62,743 nt of DNA from Bacillota bacterium (GTDB lineage Bacteria > Bacillota > Clostridia > Peptostreptococcales > Anaerovoracaceae). Location: the NCBI GenBank assembly GCA_017459895.1, contig JAFUCA010000032.1, positions 1 through 62,743 on the forward strand, read 5' to 3'. The notes under the pieces are model-generated. The model did not search any database. It was not told where the DNA came from and saw only the letters and a list, made by a program, of their open reading frames with translations. Made by a program: the position numbers and the translations under genes. How positions within the stretch are numbered: the stretch's first letter is position 1; the number at the start of each line of letters is the position of its first letter. Of this stretch, positions 1 through 8,625 are shown piece by piece.

Positions 1-989
1 GCTGCGGCAATCTGCTGGCGTATCTTCCGGGGACCTTCCCGGAGGGCACGCCCGAGGCAGAGCTTCCGCCGATCCTGCTGGCGGCTCATATGGATACCGT
101 CATTCCGGGGACCGGCAAGACGGCCGTCCGTAAAGACGGACACATCTGTGCGGGAGAAGGCGCGGTGCTGGGAGCGGACGATGTATCCGGCATCGCAGAG
201 ATCCTGGAAGGGATCCGGATCCTGCAGGAACAGGACATTCCCCACCGGCCGGCGGAGATCCTGTTCACCGCCTCCGAAGAGAACTACTGCCGAGGCAGCC
301 ATGCCTTTGACGCATCGAAGCTGCAGTCCGAGGATGCCTACATCATGGATCTGGCCGGACCGGTGGGCTCCGCGGCGGTGCGGGCGCCGTCTCTGATCTG
401 GTTCAGCGTTACGGTGCGGGGCAGGGCGGCCCACGCCGGGTTCTGCCCGGAGCAGGGCATTCATGCGGTTCAGGCGGCGGCGAAGGCCATCGCCCGGCTG
501 CCCCAGGGAAGACTGGATGAGGAAACGACCTTCAATTTCGGCAGGATCGAAGGGGGCCGGGTCTCCAATATCGTGCCGGACTGCTGCACCGTCATCGGCG
601 AAGTGCGCAGCTACTCTCACGAGAGGGCGCTGGAGGTGATCGAAGAGATGACCGCTGTTTTTGAAGAGGAAGCGGCCCGCATCGGAGCCAGCGCCGAGAT
701 CGATCCGAAGGAAGCGATCCACGCGTACCGGATCGACGAAAACGAAAGTGTCTGCCGCAGATTTCTGGCGGCGCTTGAGACGGCAGGGATCCCTTCGGCG
801 GACGGGGAAGAGGTGTTCGTATCCACCTTCGGCGGAAGCGACAACAATGTTCTGAGTCAGCGGGGGATCCGGGGGATCGTACCCACCAGCGGCATGTACG
901 AGCCGCACTCGCTGCAGGAATACACTACAGAAGAAGATCTGGTGCAGGGAGCGCGCCTCATCGCCGCTCTGTGCATGCAGACGATATAG
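1..989 (+). CDS. M20 family metallopeptidase (tripeptidase T-like), 5' truncated
   Basis: The open frame runs in from the left edge (first full codon at base 3), so the N-terminus is missing. It encodes a co-catalytic zinc aminopeptidase of the M20 family, which removes residues from small peptides in the cytoplasm. Visible signatures: AAHMDTV (zinc-binding His), GADDVSGIA (bridging Asp), TASEENYCRGS (catalytic Glu pair), a dimerisation-like insert, and GGSDNN near the C-terminus. The spacing resembles PepT-like peptidases rather than DapE. It stops 21 bases before the next gene on the same strand and is probably co-transcribed with the amidohydrolase/permease genes, fitting peptide or amide catabolism. 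Exact substrate cannot be told. Confidence 0.88.
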   Translation, partial: CGNLLAYLPGTFPEGTPEAELPPILLAAHMDTVIPGTGKTAVRKDGHICAGEGAVLGADDVSGIAEILEGIRILQEQDIPHRPAEILFTASEENYCRGSHAFDASKLQSEDAYIMDLAGPVGSAAVRAPSLIWFSVTVRGRAAHAGFCPEQGIHAVQAAAKAIARLPQGRLDEETTFNFGRIEGGRVSNIVPDCCTVIGEVRSYSHERALEVIEEMTAVFEEEAARIGASAEIDPKEAIHAYRIDENESVCRRFLAALETAGIPSADGEEVFVSTFGGSDNNVLSQRGIRGIVPTSGMYEPHSLQEYTTEEDLVQGARLIAALCMQTI

Positions 990-1010
990 GAAATCAGTCA
1001 GGAGAAGATT

Positions 1011-2642
1011 ATGGCAAAGAAAAAAGTCTATTACAACGGGGTCGTGTATACGGCCGACGCGGATCGCCGGATCGTCACGGCGGTGGTCACAGAAGGGGAC
1101 CGGATCCTCTACGCGGGGGACGATGAAGGCGCGAAGGCAGCGGGGGGCGCGGACGCCGAGCTGCAGGATCTGGAAGGAAAAATGCTGCTGCCGGGGTTTA
1201 TCGACGGCCACTGCCATCCCATTATGGCGGCCTGCCTGCTGTCCGGCATTGTGCTGGATATCGACTGGACCACGGAGCAGAATCTGGCGGAGATCCGCCG
1301 CTACGTCGCGGAGCATCCGGACCAGGAGACCTACATCGGCAGCGGTTATGCGGAATGGAATTTCGATGAGCACGGACCGGCGAAGGAGCTGCTGGATGAG
1401 ATCTGCGCGGACCGGCCGATGATCATCCTGGGCAGCGGCGGCCACGAGGCCTGGGCCAACAGCAAGGCCTTCGAGGCGGTGGGTATCACGAAGGACACCC
1501 CCGATCCGGTGCCGGGCCTGCATTACTATGCCCGGGATCCCGAGGGGAACCCTTCGGGCCATGTGGCGGAGAGCCAGGCCATGGACGTGTTTTTCGAGAA
1601 GGTCAATTTCTTCAACACAGAGGCCATGGAGGCCATGCTGGAGCAGATCTCCGCGGACTACGCCTCCTACGGTGTGACCACCACGGCGGATATGGGTGTG
1701 ACGCTGATGATCGGCGAAGAAAACTACCGGACGGGGCTCTCGCTGATCCGCGACCGCGGCTACCGGCAGCGGTTCAACGGACCGGGGCTGCTGGTGGCGG
1801 ACGAGGCTCTGGCGGAGCGCGCCCTCAGCTTCGGCAAGTCCCTGCGGGAGGAATACGACGATGACCGGATCCGGATCTCCCTGTACAAGATCATCAACGA
1901 CGGAACCATGGAGAGCCGGACGGCGGCCAACAGCGAGCCCTATCCGGAGGACGGATCCGTGGTGGAACCGCTGCTGGATGGTCCGGCCATGGCGGACATC
2001 GCGCTGAAGGCGATCCGGGAGGGATTCGATCTCAACGTTCACGCCATCGGAGACAACGCAGTTAAGTCCGTTGTGGAGGCGGCGAAGGCGATCCGGCAGG
2101 CGGGATTCGAGGATACGAGGATCACGTGCTCTCACTGCCAGTACATCGATCCGGCGGACGTGCCAGCCTTTGCGCAGTACGATATCACAGCCAATTCCAC
2201 CGGCGTCTGGTTCTACGGAAATCCTCTGATGGACAAGGTGCTGGGGCACATCAACGACGAGACCTTCCGGATGCGCTCCCTGCGGGATGCGGGAGCACGG
2301 GTCGCCTTCGGCAGCGACTTCCCGGTGGACGAATACGGCAATGAGCCGCTGAAGAGCATCGAGATGGCGGTGACCCGCCGGATGTACGATCAGCCGGATG
2401 CTCCCATGCTGAAGCCCTATGACGAGGCGCTGACGGTGGAGGACGGCATCCTGGGCTATACGATCCACAACGCGATCCAGCTGCACATGGAGGATCGGCT
2501 GGGCTCCATCGAGCCGGGCAAATACGCCGACCTGGTGATCCTGGAGGAGAACCTGCTGGAGGTCGAACCGGCGCACATCCATAACGTGAAGGTGCGGGAG
2601 ACCATCATCGGCGGCGAAACGGTATACAAGGCGGAAGGCTAG
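1011..2642 (+). CDS. Amidohydrolase family protein, YtcJ/Amidohydro_3 type (copy 1)
   Basis: 543 aa. Metal-dependent hydrolase of the amidohydrolase superfamily, subgroup that includes N-substituted formamide deformylase and YtcJ. Metal-site motifs are present: GFIDGHCHP near residue 60, NVHAIGDNAV (His), CSHCQYID (His) and FGSDFPVD (Asp), with the C-terminal GSIEPGKYADLVIL strand that closes the small beta domain. The start is set by an AGGAGA ribosome site 6 to 11 bases upstream. It is clearly paralogous to the gene at 4428-6053, and the two flank an APC permease, so a shared imported amide or peptide substrate is a fair inference. The real substrate is unknown. Confidence 0.88.
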   Translation: MAKKKVYYNGVVYTADADRRIVTAVVTEGDRILYAGDDEGAKAAGGADAELQDLEGKMLLPGFIDGHCHPIMAACLLSGIVLDIDWTTEQNLAEIRRYVAEHPDQETYIGSGYAEWNFDEHGPAKELLDEICADRPMIILGSGGHEAWANSKAFEAVGITKDTPDPVPGLHYYARDPEGNPSGHVAESQAMDVFFEKVNFFNTEAMEAMLEQISADYASYGVTTTADMGVTLMIGEENYRTGLSLIRDRGYRQRFNGPGLLVADEALAERALSFGKSLREEYDDDRIRISLYKIINDGTMESRTAANSEPYPEDGSVVEPLLDGPAMADIALKAIREGFDLNVHAIGDNAVKSVVEAAKAIRQAGFEDTRITCSHCQYIDPADVPAFAQYDITANSTGVWFYGNPLMDKVLGHINDETFRMRSLRDAGARVAFGSDFPVDEYGNEPLKSIEMAVTRRMYDQPDAPMLKPYDEALTVEDGILGYTIHNAIQLHMEDRLGSIEPGKYADLVILEENLLEVEPAHIHNVKVRETIIGGETVYKAEG

Positions 2643-2715
2643 CCTGCAAAGGCTGGCGGATCCGTTTTGCATAAAGCAATCATTCATTATCACATTTACG
2701 GAAAGAGGTGAAACT

Positions 2716-4371
2716 ATGGGTAAATCTAGTTACAATGGAGGTCAGATTCTGACCGACGTAACGCCCGGAATCAAGAAGACTCACTTCTCGCTGGGAGCGA
2801 TGATCTTCTTCCTCTACTGCGGATGCGCGGGCGGAGCCTTCGGTATCGAATCCATGATCTCCGCGTCGGGCCCGGGACTGACCCTGATCCTGCTGGTCAT
2901 CATTCCGATCATGTGGGCGCTGCCCATTGGACTGTACTGTTCGGAGCTGACCAATCTGGTGCCGGTGCAGGCCGGTCCCTACGTCTGGACCCGAATGGCC
3001 TTCGGCGAATTCTGGGGATTCTCCTTCGGGTTCTGGATGGCGCTGGCCATGTATCTGACCGGCGCGGCCTACGTCGTACTGGCGGTGGACTACATCGGCA
3101 TGTATGTGGCGCTGACGCCGGTAACGGCCTTTATTCTGAAGGCGCTGATGATCATCATTTTCACGGTCATCAACCTGCGGGGCCTGAAGGACGTACAGGT
3201 GGTCAGCATCATTCTGTGTATCATCATCCTGGTCGCCTTCGCGGCGGTCACGGTGGTTGGCCTGATCAACTGGGAGCAGAACCCGTTCGATCCGATCATC
3301 GCGGAGGGCGAGGACGTCTGGTCCAGCTGGGGCACCGGCATCGCCATCGGCGTCTGGATGTACTGCGGCTACGTTCTGATCGCCTACATCGGCGGAGAAG
3401 TCGAGAATCCGCAGGTCATCCCGAAGGGAATGAAGATCGCCATCGTGCTGATCGCGGCAAGCTACATCCTGCCGACGCTGGCCGGTATCGTTTCGACGGG
3501 CCCCTACTCCGACTGGGGCACCAGCATCGACTATTCCACGGTACTGTCCCGTCATCTGGGACCCTGGGCCGGTGTTGCCTTTATGATCTCGGCGGTCATC
3601 GCTCAGTGCGCCATCTTCAACGAAGCCATCACTTCCGCCGGACGGTCCTTCATCACGCTGGGTCAGGATTACCTGTGCCCGCAGTTCCTGGCGAAGGTTT
3701 CCCCGAAGAGCGGTATCCCGGTCATTCCGATCGTGCTGCTGGGCGTCATCAACCTGGTTCTGGTCAACATCAACTTCGAGATCCTGGTCACGATCCTGTC
3801 GCCGGTACTCTTCGTACTGTACTGCGGCATCGGTTTCGCCTATGCGCGGCTGCGTAAGGATTATCCGGTGGAGAAGAGGGGCGGTCTGTACTACGTCAAG
3901 AGCAAGCTGGCTCCGCTGTACATCGCGGGATGCCCGCTGATCATCGGCGTCATCAGCTTCCTGGTCAACGGTACCGAATACTTCCTGCTGGGATTCATCG
4001 TCATCATCGCGGCGGTCATCTTCTATCCGATCTGCAAGTGGGTCTACGGGGGCCTGTACAAAAAAGATCCGGAGAACAATCCCATCAACCCGAAGACAAA
4101 GCTGGCGCCGGGAGATCTGGAGCGGTTCGGCTATTTCTTCCTGCTGTTCGGCATCATCTGCTTCCTGGGTTCCTTCTTCCTGATCTGGTATGAAGGCAGC
4201 TGGGGTCCGGATTATTATCTGGAGACCTATGGCTCGGGCATCATGAGCAACTTCTGGCTGATGATCAAGATCGCCCGCTGGAGCGGTATCATCATGCTGG
4301 TACTGGGTGTGTTCTTCAAGCTGTACGGCAAGAAGGTCGACCCGATTCCGAAGGACGTAGAATATCATTAA
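2716..4371 (+). CDS. APC family amino acid/amine permease
   Basis: 551 aa, with about a dozen strongly hydrophobic segments, typical of amino acid-polyamine-organocation transporters that act by cation symport or exchange in the inner membrane. The N-terminal part carries the family-like GCAGGAFGIESMI loop in helix 1 and a Gln/Pro-rich region VPVQAGPYVWTRMAFG in the helix 3 zone. Ribosome site AAAGAGGTG lies 6 bases before the ATG. It sits between two paralogous amidohydrolases, so it may import their substrate. A hairpin terminator follows at 4380-4413, so the second amidohydrolase may be partly uncoupled from it. Confidence 0.88.
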   Translation: MGKSSYNGGQILTDVTPGIKKTHFSLGAMIFFLYCGCAGGAFGIESMISASGPGLTLILLVIIPIMWALPIGLYCSELTNLVPVQAGPYVWTRMAFGEFWGFSFGFWMALAMYLTGAAYVVLAVDYIGMYVALTPVTAFILKALMIIIFTVINLRGLKDVQVVSIILCIIILVAFAAVTVVGLINWEQNPFDPIIAEGEDVWSSWGTGIAIGVWMYCGYVLIAYIGGEVENPQVIPKGMKIAIVLIAASYILPTLAGIVSTGPYSDWGTSIDYSTVLSRHLGPWAGVAFMISAVIAQCAIFNEAITSAGRSFITLGQDYLCPQFLAKVSPKSGIPVIPIVLLGVINLVLVNINFEILVTILSPVLFVLYCGIGFAYARLRKDYPVEKRGGLYYVKSKLAPLYIAGCPLIIGVISFLVNGTEYFLLGFIVIIAAVIFYPICKWVYGGLYKKDPENNPINPKTKLAPGDLERFGYFFLLFGIICFLGSFFLIWYEGSWGPDYYLETYGSGIMSNFWLMIKIARWSGIIMLVLGVFFKLYGKKVDPIPKDVEYH

Positions 4372-4379
4372 ACAATCCG

Positions 4380-4413
4380 TACCGGCGGCATCTGCGGATG
4401 CTGCCGGTATTTT
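4380..4413 (+). terminator. Rho-independent terminator after the permease
   Basis: A 13-bp stem (TACCGGCGGCATC with GATGCTGCCGGTA, one mismatch) with a TGCG loop, followed by TTTT. It lies 9 bases after the permease stop and just before the next ribosome site. It is probably a partial terminator or an mRNA-stabilising hairpin. Confidence 0.75.
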
Positions 4414-4427
4414 ACAAGGGAGGAATT

Positions 4428-6053
4428 ATGGCTGCAACGAAGCTTTTTTACGGAGGACATATCTATACGGTAGACGCGAAGCGCTCCTGGGCGGAGGCCG
4501 TCGCCATCGAGAGTAACCGGATCATCTATGTCGGTGATCTGGCCGGGGCGGCCAGCCTTTGCGATGAGAGCACGGAGCGGATCGATCTGGAAGGGAAGAT
4601 GCTGCTGCCGGGATTCATCGACGGCCACTGCCATCCGATCCTGGCGGCGCACTATCTGTGCGGCGTTTACCTGGAGATCGAGTACTCGGTGCAGGACTGT
4701 CTGGACGCGATCCGCGCCTATGTCGAGGAAAACCCGGAGGAAGAGACGTATTTCGGGATCGGCTATGCGGAGTGGATCTTTGACGAGACAGGTCCGAAGA
4801 AGGAACTGCTGGATGAGATCTGCCCGGATAAGCCGATGATGATCCTGGGATCCAGCGCCCACGAGGCCTGGGTCAATTCGAAGGCGCTGGAGCTAGCCGG
4901 CATCACGAAGGATACGCCGGATCCGATTCCCGGATTTCATTATTTCCACCGGGATGGGTCGGGGGAGCCTACCGGTCATCTGGTGGAGACGGGCCCGCAG
5001 ATCATGATCACCGACAAGGTCAATTTCTTTAAGGCGGATACGGTTCGCCGGATGATCGAGCTGAATTCGGCAGGCTACGCATCCATGGGTGTGACGACCA
5101 CCTGCGATATGGGCTGTCCGGAATTCGGACAGGACTTCTATTTCAGGACGATTCCGGAGATGATCGAGGCCGGAACGTATATGCAGCGGTTCTTCGGCTG
5201 CGGCAGGATGGTCGCCGACAAGAGCGAGATCGAGCTGATCCTGGGGCGGCTGCAGGAGCAGAAGGATGCCTGCGATACGGACTTTTTTAACATCCATTTC
5301 CTGAAGATCATCAATGACGGAACTCTGGAGACGCGTTCCGCGGCGCTCAGCGAGCCATACAATGAGGACGGTTCGATGGTGCAGCCGCTGCTGACCAGAG
5401 AGGAGATCGCCCGGCTCGGCGTGCGCGCTGCAAAGGCTGGTCTGGACATCAACGTCCATGCCATCGGCGATGAGGCCATCAGCGGGACGCTGGCCATGGC
5501 GAAGGCGGTCCGGGAGGCCGGATTCGACGACTGCCGGATCGTCAATTCTCACTGCGATTACGTGAAGGACGAGGAACTGGGCCTCTTCGGCAAATACGAT
5601 GTCATCGCCAACACGACCTGCGTCTGGCACTACGGCAATCCGGACATGGAGGCGGTCATCGGCGACCGGCAGAACCGCACCTTCCGGCTGAAGTCCATGA
5701 TCGACGGCGGCTGCCGGATGGGACAGGGGTCGGATTTCCCGGTGGATGAGTTCGGACGGGAACCCCTCAAGGGCATCGAGATGGGCTGCACCCGGCAGCT
5801 GTTCGATCATCCGGAGCTTCCGGTGCTGAAGCCCTACGAGGAGAAGCTGTCCGTGGATGACGGCATCGCCAGCTACACCATCAACAACGCCTATCAGATG
5901 CACGCGGAGGACCGGCTGGGATCTATCGAGGAGGGAAAACTGGCGGATCTGGTCATTCTCGAAAAGAACCTGTTCGATGTTCCGCTCAGCGAGATCCACA
6001 AGGTCAGGGTCTGTGAGACCATCCTGGACGGAACGACGGTGTTCCGGGCGTAG
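4428..6053 (+). CDS. Amidohydrolase family protein, YtcJ/Amidohydro_3 type (copy 2)
   Basis: 541 aa from the ATG at 4428, chosen because GGAGG lies 7 bases upstream; an upstream in-frame ATG at 4398 falls inside the terminator stem and has no ribosome site. Same architecture as the gene at 1011-2642: LLPGFIDGHCHPI, NVHAIGDEAI, NSHCDYV and QGSDFPVDEFG. The two proteins align over the whole length, so this is a gene duplication around a permease. The copy carries an exact GCAAAGGCTGG motif at 5430 encoding AKAG, absent at the matching place in copy 1. Confidence 0.88.
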   Translation: MAATKLFYGGHIYTVDAKRSWAEAVAIESNRIIYVGDLAGAASLCDESTERIDLEGKMLLPGFIDGHCHPILAAHYLCGVYLEIEYSVQDCLDAIRAYVEENPEEETYFGIGYAEWIFDETGPKKELLDEICPDKPMMILGSSAHEAWVNSKALELAGITKDTPDPIPGFHYFHRDGSGEPTGHLVETGPQIMITDKVNFFKADTVRRMIELNSAGYASMGVTTTCDMGCPEFGQDFYFRTIPEMIEAGTYMQRFFGCGRMVADKSEIELILGRLQEQKDACDTDFFNIHFLKIINDGTLETRSAALSEPYNEDGSMVQPLLTREEIARLGVRAAKAGLDINVHAIGDEAISGTLAMAKAVREAGFDDCRIVNSHCDYVKDEELGLFGKYDVIANTTCVWHYGNPDMEAVIGDRQNRTFRLKSMIDGGCRMGQGSDFPVDEFGREPLKGIEMGCTRQLFDHPELPVLKPYEEKLSVDDGIASYTINNAYQMHAEDRLGSIEEGKLADLVILEKNLFDVPLSEIHKVRVCETILDGTTVFRA

Positions 6054-6063
6054 CGCGGCTGCC

Positions 6064-6687
6064 TCAGGCGGTCTCGAATACGACATCTTGAACGGCCCGG
6101 CCGATGATCTGTGAAGGATCGACGGCCGGGTCGATCCATTGGTCGATGAGATCGCCGGGAAGGATCACCGGCATCCGGTCGTGGATGAAGGCGATGTCCG
6201 CGGAGGGTTCCCGGGTCAGAACGACGAAGCGGGGCAGTCCCTGTTCCATCCGGTACAGTCCGCAGAGCCAGGTGACGGCGGAGCCCCGGGGCTGGATGGC
6301 GTACTTCTGTCCGGCGGTCTGCCGGCCGGAGGGATCGGCGCGGTGCTCCCATTCAAAATAGTAGGATGCGGGGAGGATGCAGCGGTGGGAGCGCCAGCTC
6401 TCCCGGAAGGTCTGCTTCTGCGCGGCACTCTCGCAGCGGGCATTGAGGAGCAGGGTGCTCCCGGTGCGGCCGCTGAGCTGAAATCCCCACTGCATGGGGA
6501 AGACGGAGCGTCTGCCGCCCCGGGAGGTAGCGATGGCGGCGGTGACATCGGTGGGGCGGATCTCCCCGGAGGTGTGCAGCGGGGAGCCGGCGCGGAGGAA
6601 GCGGTCCGCCAGCGCCGTGCCGGCAGCAGCGGAGACGATGTCCTGCAGTTCCTCATCGGATATATCGATATAAAAGCGTGTACACAT
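6064..6687 (-). CDS. SOS response-associated peptidase (SRAP / YedK / HMCES family)
   Basis: 207 aa starting MCTRFY, with GGAGG 7 bases upstream. SRAP proteins protect abasic sites in single-stranded DNA by a covalent bond through Cys2 after Met removal. The full active set is visible: Cys2, Asn in LLLNARCES, Glu in YYFEWE and His in AFIHDRMPVILP. It is the last gene of a cassette with a Y-family polymerase under a LexA box, which fits its damage-response role. Oddly, the same frame is open upstream through a YolD-like module with no stop between them (see 6688-6957). Only initiation at 6687 gives an N-terminal Cys2. Confidence 0.92.
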   Translation of the reverse strand: MCTRFYIDISDEELQDIVSAAAGTALADRFLRAGSPLHTSGEIRPTDVTAAIATSRGGRRSVFPMQWGFQLSGRTGSTLLLNARCESAAQKQTFRESWRSHRCILPASYYFEWEHRADPSGRQTAGQKYAIQPRGSAVTWLCGLYRMEQGLPRFVVLTREPSADIAFIHDRMPVILPGDLIDQWIDPAVDPSQIIGRAVQDVVFETA

Positions 6688-6957
6688 AGCATTCCTCCGG
6701 TGTGTGTCTTCATCGTGCCTTTCGGCGGGCCCGCCCGCCTCCATCTGCATCCGCCTGGCAGTCAGTGCCAGATCGAACCCCCGCAGCGCGTCAAAGGGCG
6801 CGAAGAGCTTGGCTCTGCGGGAAAGCTCCATGCTGGGATGCCTGGCGGAGAACCGGTCGCAGGGTTCATGATGCGGTCTGCCGCGCAGCAGGATCCGCCG
6901 GTAGGGAAATCCTTCCGGGATCCGGGGCGGCCGGGTCTGATTCGGTCGGTCTGTCAT
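6688..6957 (-). CDS. YolD-like module, in frame with and upstream of SRAP
   Basis: 90 codons from the ATG at 6957 (GGGAGGG upstream) run without a stop into the SRAP start. The segment HPSMELSRRAKLFAPFDALR matches the typical pattern of small YolD-like proteins that sit beside Y-family polymerases in Firmicutes (M...DRAAQFSPFAAL). The family is thought to help the polymerase; function is not proven. Either this is a real YolD-SRAP fusion of 297 aa, or translation restarts at 6687. The product boundaries are therefore uncertain. Confidence 0.6.
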
Positions 6958-6979
6958 AGATTCTCGTGTTCCCTCCCGG

Positions 6980-8410
6980 TCACTTCCGGTGCCCGCCGAT
7001 CTGGCCGTTTCGCTCCAGGGTCGTGGCACCCCTCAGCAGATCCATGCCGCGGAAGATCGCGTTGGATCCGTATTTCTGCCGCACCTGCAGCATGGCGCCC
7101 TGCATCCGCTGCTGCCGCCATTCCTCCTGATGGTCCGTGAACATATCCAGCTGGAAGATCCCGTCGTTAAAGGCAGTGCCCTCGGCGCAGACCGACAGCC
7201 GCCGGAAGAGCAGCCTCCGGTCACAGACGCTGTCGAAGCGGGTGAGGATCGCCGGGGATACGCCGGCAGCCGCGTTGGTGGGCCGGGACAGCCGGACCGT
7301 GCCGTTCGAATGCCGCGGATGCAGCCGGCCGTAAAAATCCATGCTCAGCGGACCGGCGTAGGAGGGATATTTCTCAAGACTCTTGTAGTCATAGCCCACC
7401 CACCAGGTGAAGGTCTTCGCCAGCAGATTCTTCGAGAACAGATCCATGCACAGTTCATCGATCATCTCACGCAGGACGATCCGCGCTTCGCCGAACAGGT
7501 AGGGCCTCGGCAGGACCTGTCCCCTGGAAAGGCTGGAGCGGTCCGAGCGGTAGTTCTTGATGTCGGGCATGGTGACCGGCTCGATCCCCCAGGCGTGATC
7601 GATCAGGATCTCCGCGTCGATGCCAAAGGTCCGGTAGAACCATTCCTCATCCTGCTGGGAGCGTGCGGCAACATCGCCCATGGTGAACATCAGCGCCTTC
7701 TCCAGACGGCGGGCCTTGCCGCGGCCGATCTGCCAGAAGTCGGTCAGAGGGCGGTGCTGCCACAGCCGAAGCTGGTATTCCAGTTCATCCAGCTCCGCGA
7801 TGCGCACGCCGTTTTCGTCCGGCGGCGCCTTCTTGGCGACAATGTCCATGGCCACCTTGGCCAGATAGAGATTCGTTCCGATGCCGACGGTGGCCGTGAT
7901 GCCGGTTTCGGCCAGGACCGCGCGGAGGATGGCTCTGGCCATGGCGTGGGCCGCGGTGATGTTATCCCGCTTCGCCTGCTCCCGGTAAAGGTGAAGATAG
8001 CCGGTGCAGTCGATGAAGCATTCATCGATGCTGTAGATGTGGATATCCTCAGCGGCAGCGAAGCGCAGATAAATGCCGTAGATCTCGGCGGAGATCTGCT
8101 CGTAGGCAGCCATGCGGGGCCGGGCGATGATATAGTCGACGCTCGTGCGGTGCGTCACCTCGTAGCGGCGGATGGCCTGCCGGGCTTCGAAGAGGCGGGG
8201 CCGGGAGGGTACACCGATGGCCTTGAGGGCGGGGGAGACCGCCAGACAGATGGTCTGGTCCGAGCGGGTCTCATCGGCGACCAGCAGGCGGGCCCGCAGC
8301 GGGTCCAGCCCCCGGTGGACGCACTCGACGGAAGCGTAATAGGACTTCAGATCGATGCAGATATAGGCGCGCGGCGCGGCGCTCGCGGCGGATTCGGCGG
8401 AAGTCAGCAT
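6980..8410 (-). CDS. Y-family translesion DNA polymerase (DinB/UmuC-like)
   Basis: 476 aa. Error-prone polymerase that copies past DNA lesions. Palm motifs are clear: IDLKSYYASVE near residue 22 (first catalytic Asp plus the steric-gate region) and YSIDECFID near residue 130 (SIDE box with catalytic Asp-Glu). Fingers, thumb HhH and little-finger parts follow. The length and the YolD/SRAP neighbours match the UvrX/YqjW group of Gram-positive polymerases rather than classical DinB. It is the first gene of an SOS cassette, with the LexA box at 8465-8480 between promoter and start. Confidence 0.93.
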   Translation of the reverse strand: MLTSAESAASAAPRAYICIDLKSYYASVECVHRGLDPLRARLLVADETRSDQTICLAVSPALKAIGVPSRPRLFEARQAIRRYEVTHRTSVDYIIARPRMAAYEQISAEIYGIYLRFAAAEDIHIYSIDECFIDCTGYLHLYREQAKRDNITAAHAMARAILRAVLAETGITATVGIGTNLYLAKVAMDIVAKKAPPDENGVRIAELDELEYQLRLWQHRPLTDFWQIGRGKARRLEKALMFTMGDVAARSQQDEEWFYRTFGIDAEILIDHAWGIEPVTMPDIKNYRSDRSSLSRGQVLPRPYLFGEARIVLREMIDELCMDLFSKNLLAKTFTWWVGYDYKSLEKYPSYAGPLSMDFYGRLHPRHSNGTVRLSRPTNAAAGVSPAILTRFDSVCDRRLLFRRLSVCAEGTAFNDGIFQLDMFTDHQEEWRQQRMQGAMLQVRQKYGSNAIFRGMDLLRGATTLERNGQIGGHRK

Positions 8411-8464
8411 AGTCGTTCTCCTTTGATCGGATCAAGGGTGATATTTACTATGGACTCCCGAATG

Positions 8465-8480
8465 AAGAACAGATGTTCTT
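8465..8480. promoter_or_regulatory. LexA (DinR-type SOS) box
   Basis: Perfect palindrome AAGAACAGATGTTCTT, matching the Firmicute LexA consensus GAAC-N4-GTTC. It lies directly downstream of the -10 of the polymerase promoter, over the expected transcription start, which is a repressing position. Confidence 0.9.
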
Positions 8481-8487
8481 TTTAGAG

Positions 8488-8516
8488 ATTATATATCACA
8501 TCCGCCGGGACGTCAA
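8488..8516 (-). promoter_or_regulatory. Promoter of the SOS polymerase cassette
   Basis: On the minus strand: TTGACG (8516-8511), 17-bp spacer, TATAAT (8493-8488). Near-consensus vegetative promoter, immediately followed by the LexA box. Confidence 0.85.
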
Positions 8517-8562
8517 GGTCCATTTGAAATGCATCCGGCAATCCTGTATTTTGTGGTTTTTA

Positions 8563-8591
8563 TTGTGCGGGCCCCGTGTGTGTGGTAAGAT
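8563..8591 (+). promoter_or_regulatory. Putative promoter of the ATP-grasp/murT/gatD operon
   Basis: TTGTGC, 17-bp spacer, TAAGAT. It lies 35 bases before the ATG at 8626 and diverges from the SOS promoter. Moderate match. Confidence 0.45.
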
Positions 8592-8625
8592 ATTGTATAG
8601 TATTTTTATACGGGAAGGTGATTCC

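Noticed and set aside
2680-4368. 562-codon open frame opposite the APC permease, and similar long antisense frames opposite ileS, uvrB, uvrA and others
   Set aside because: They mirror strongly supported genes, have no ribosome site, show low-complexity Arg/Asp/His-rich composition, and are expected from the high GC of the coding strand.
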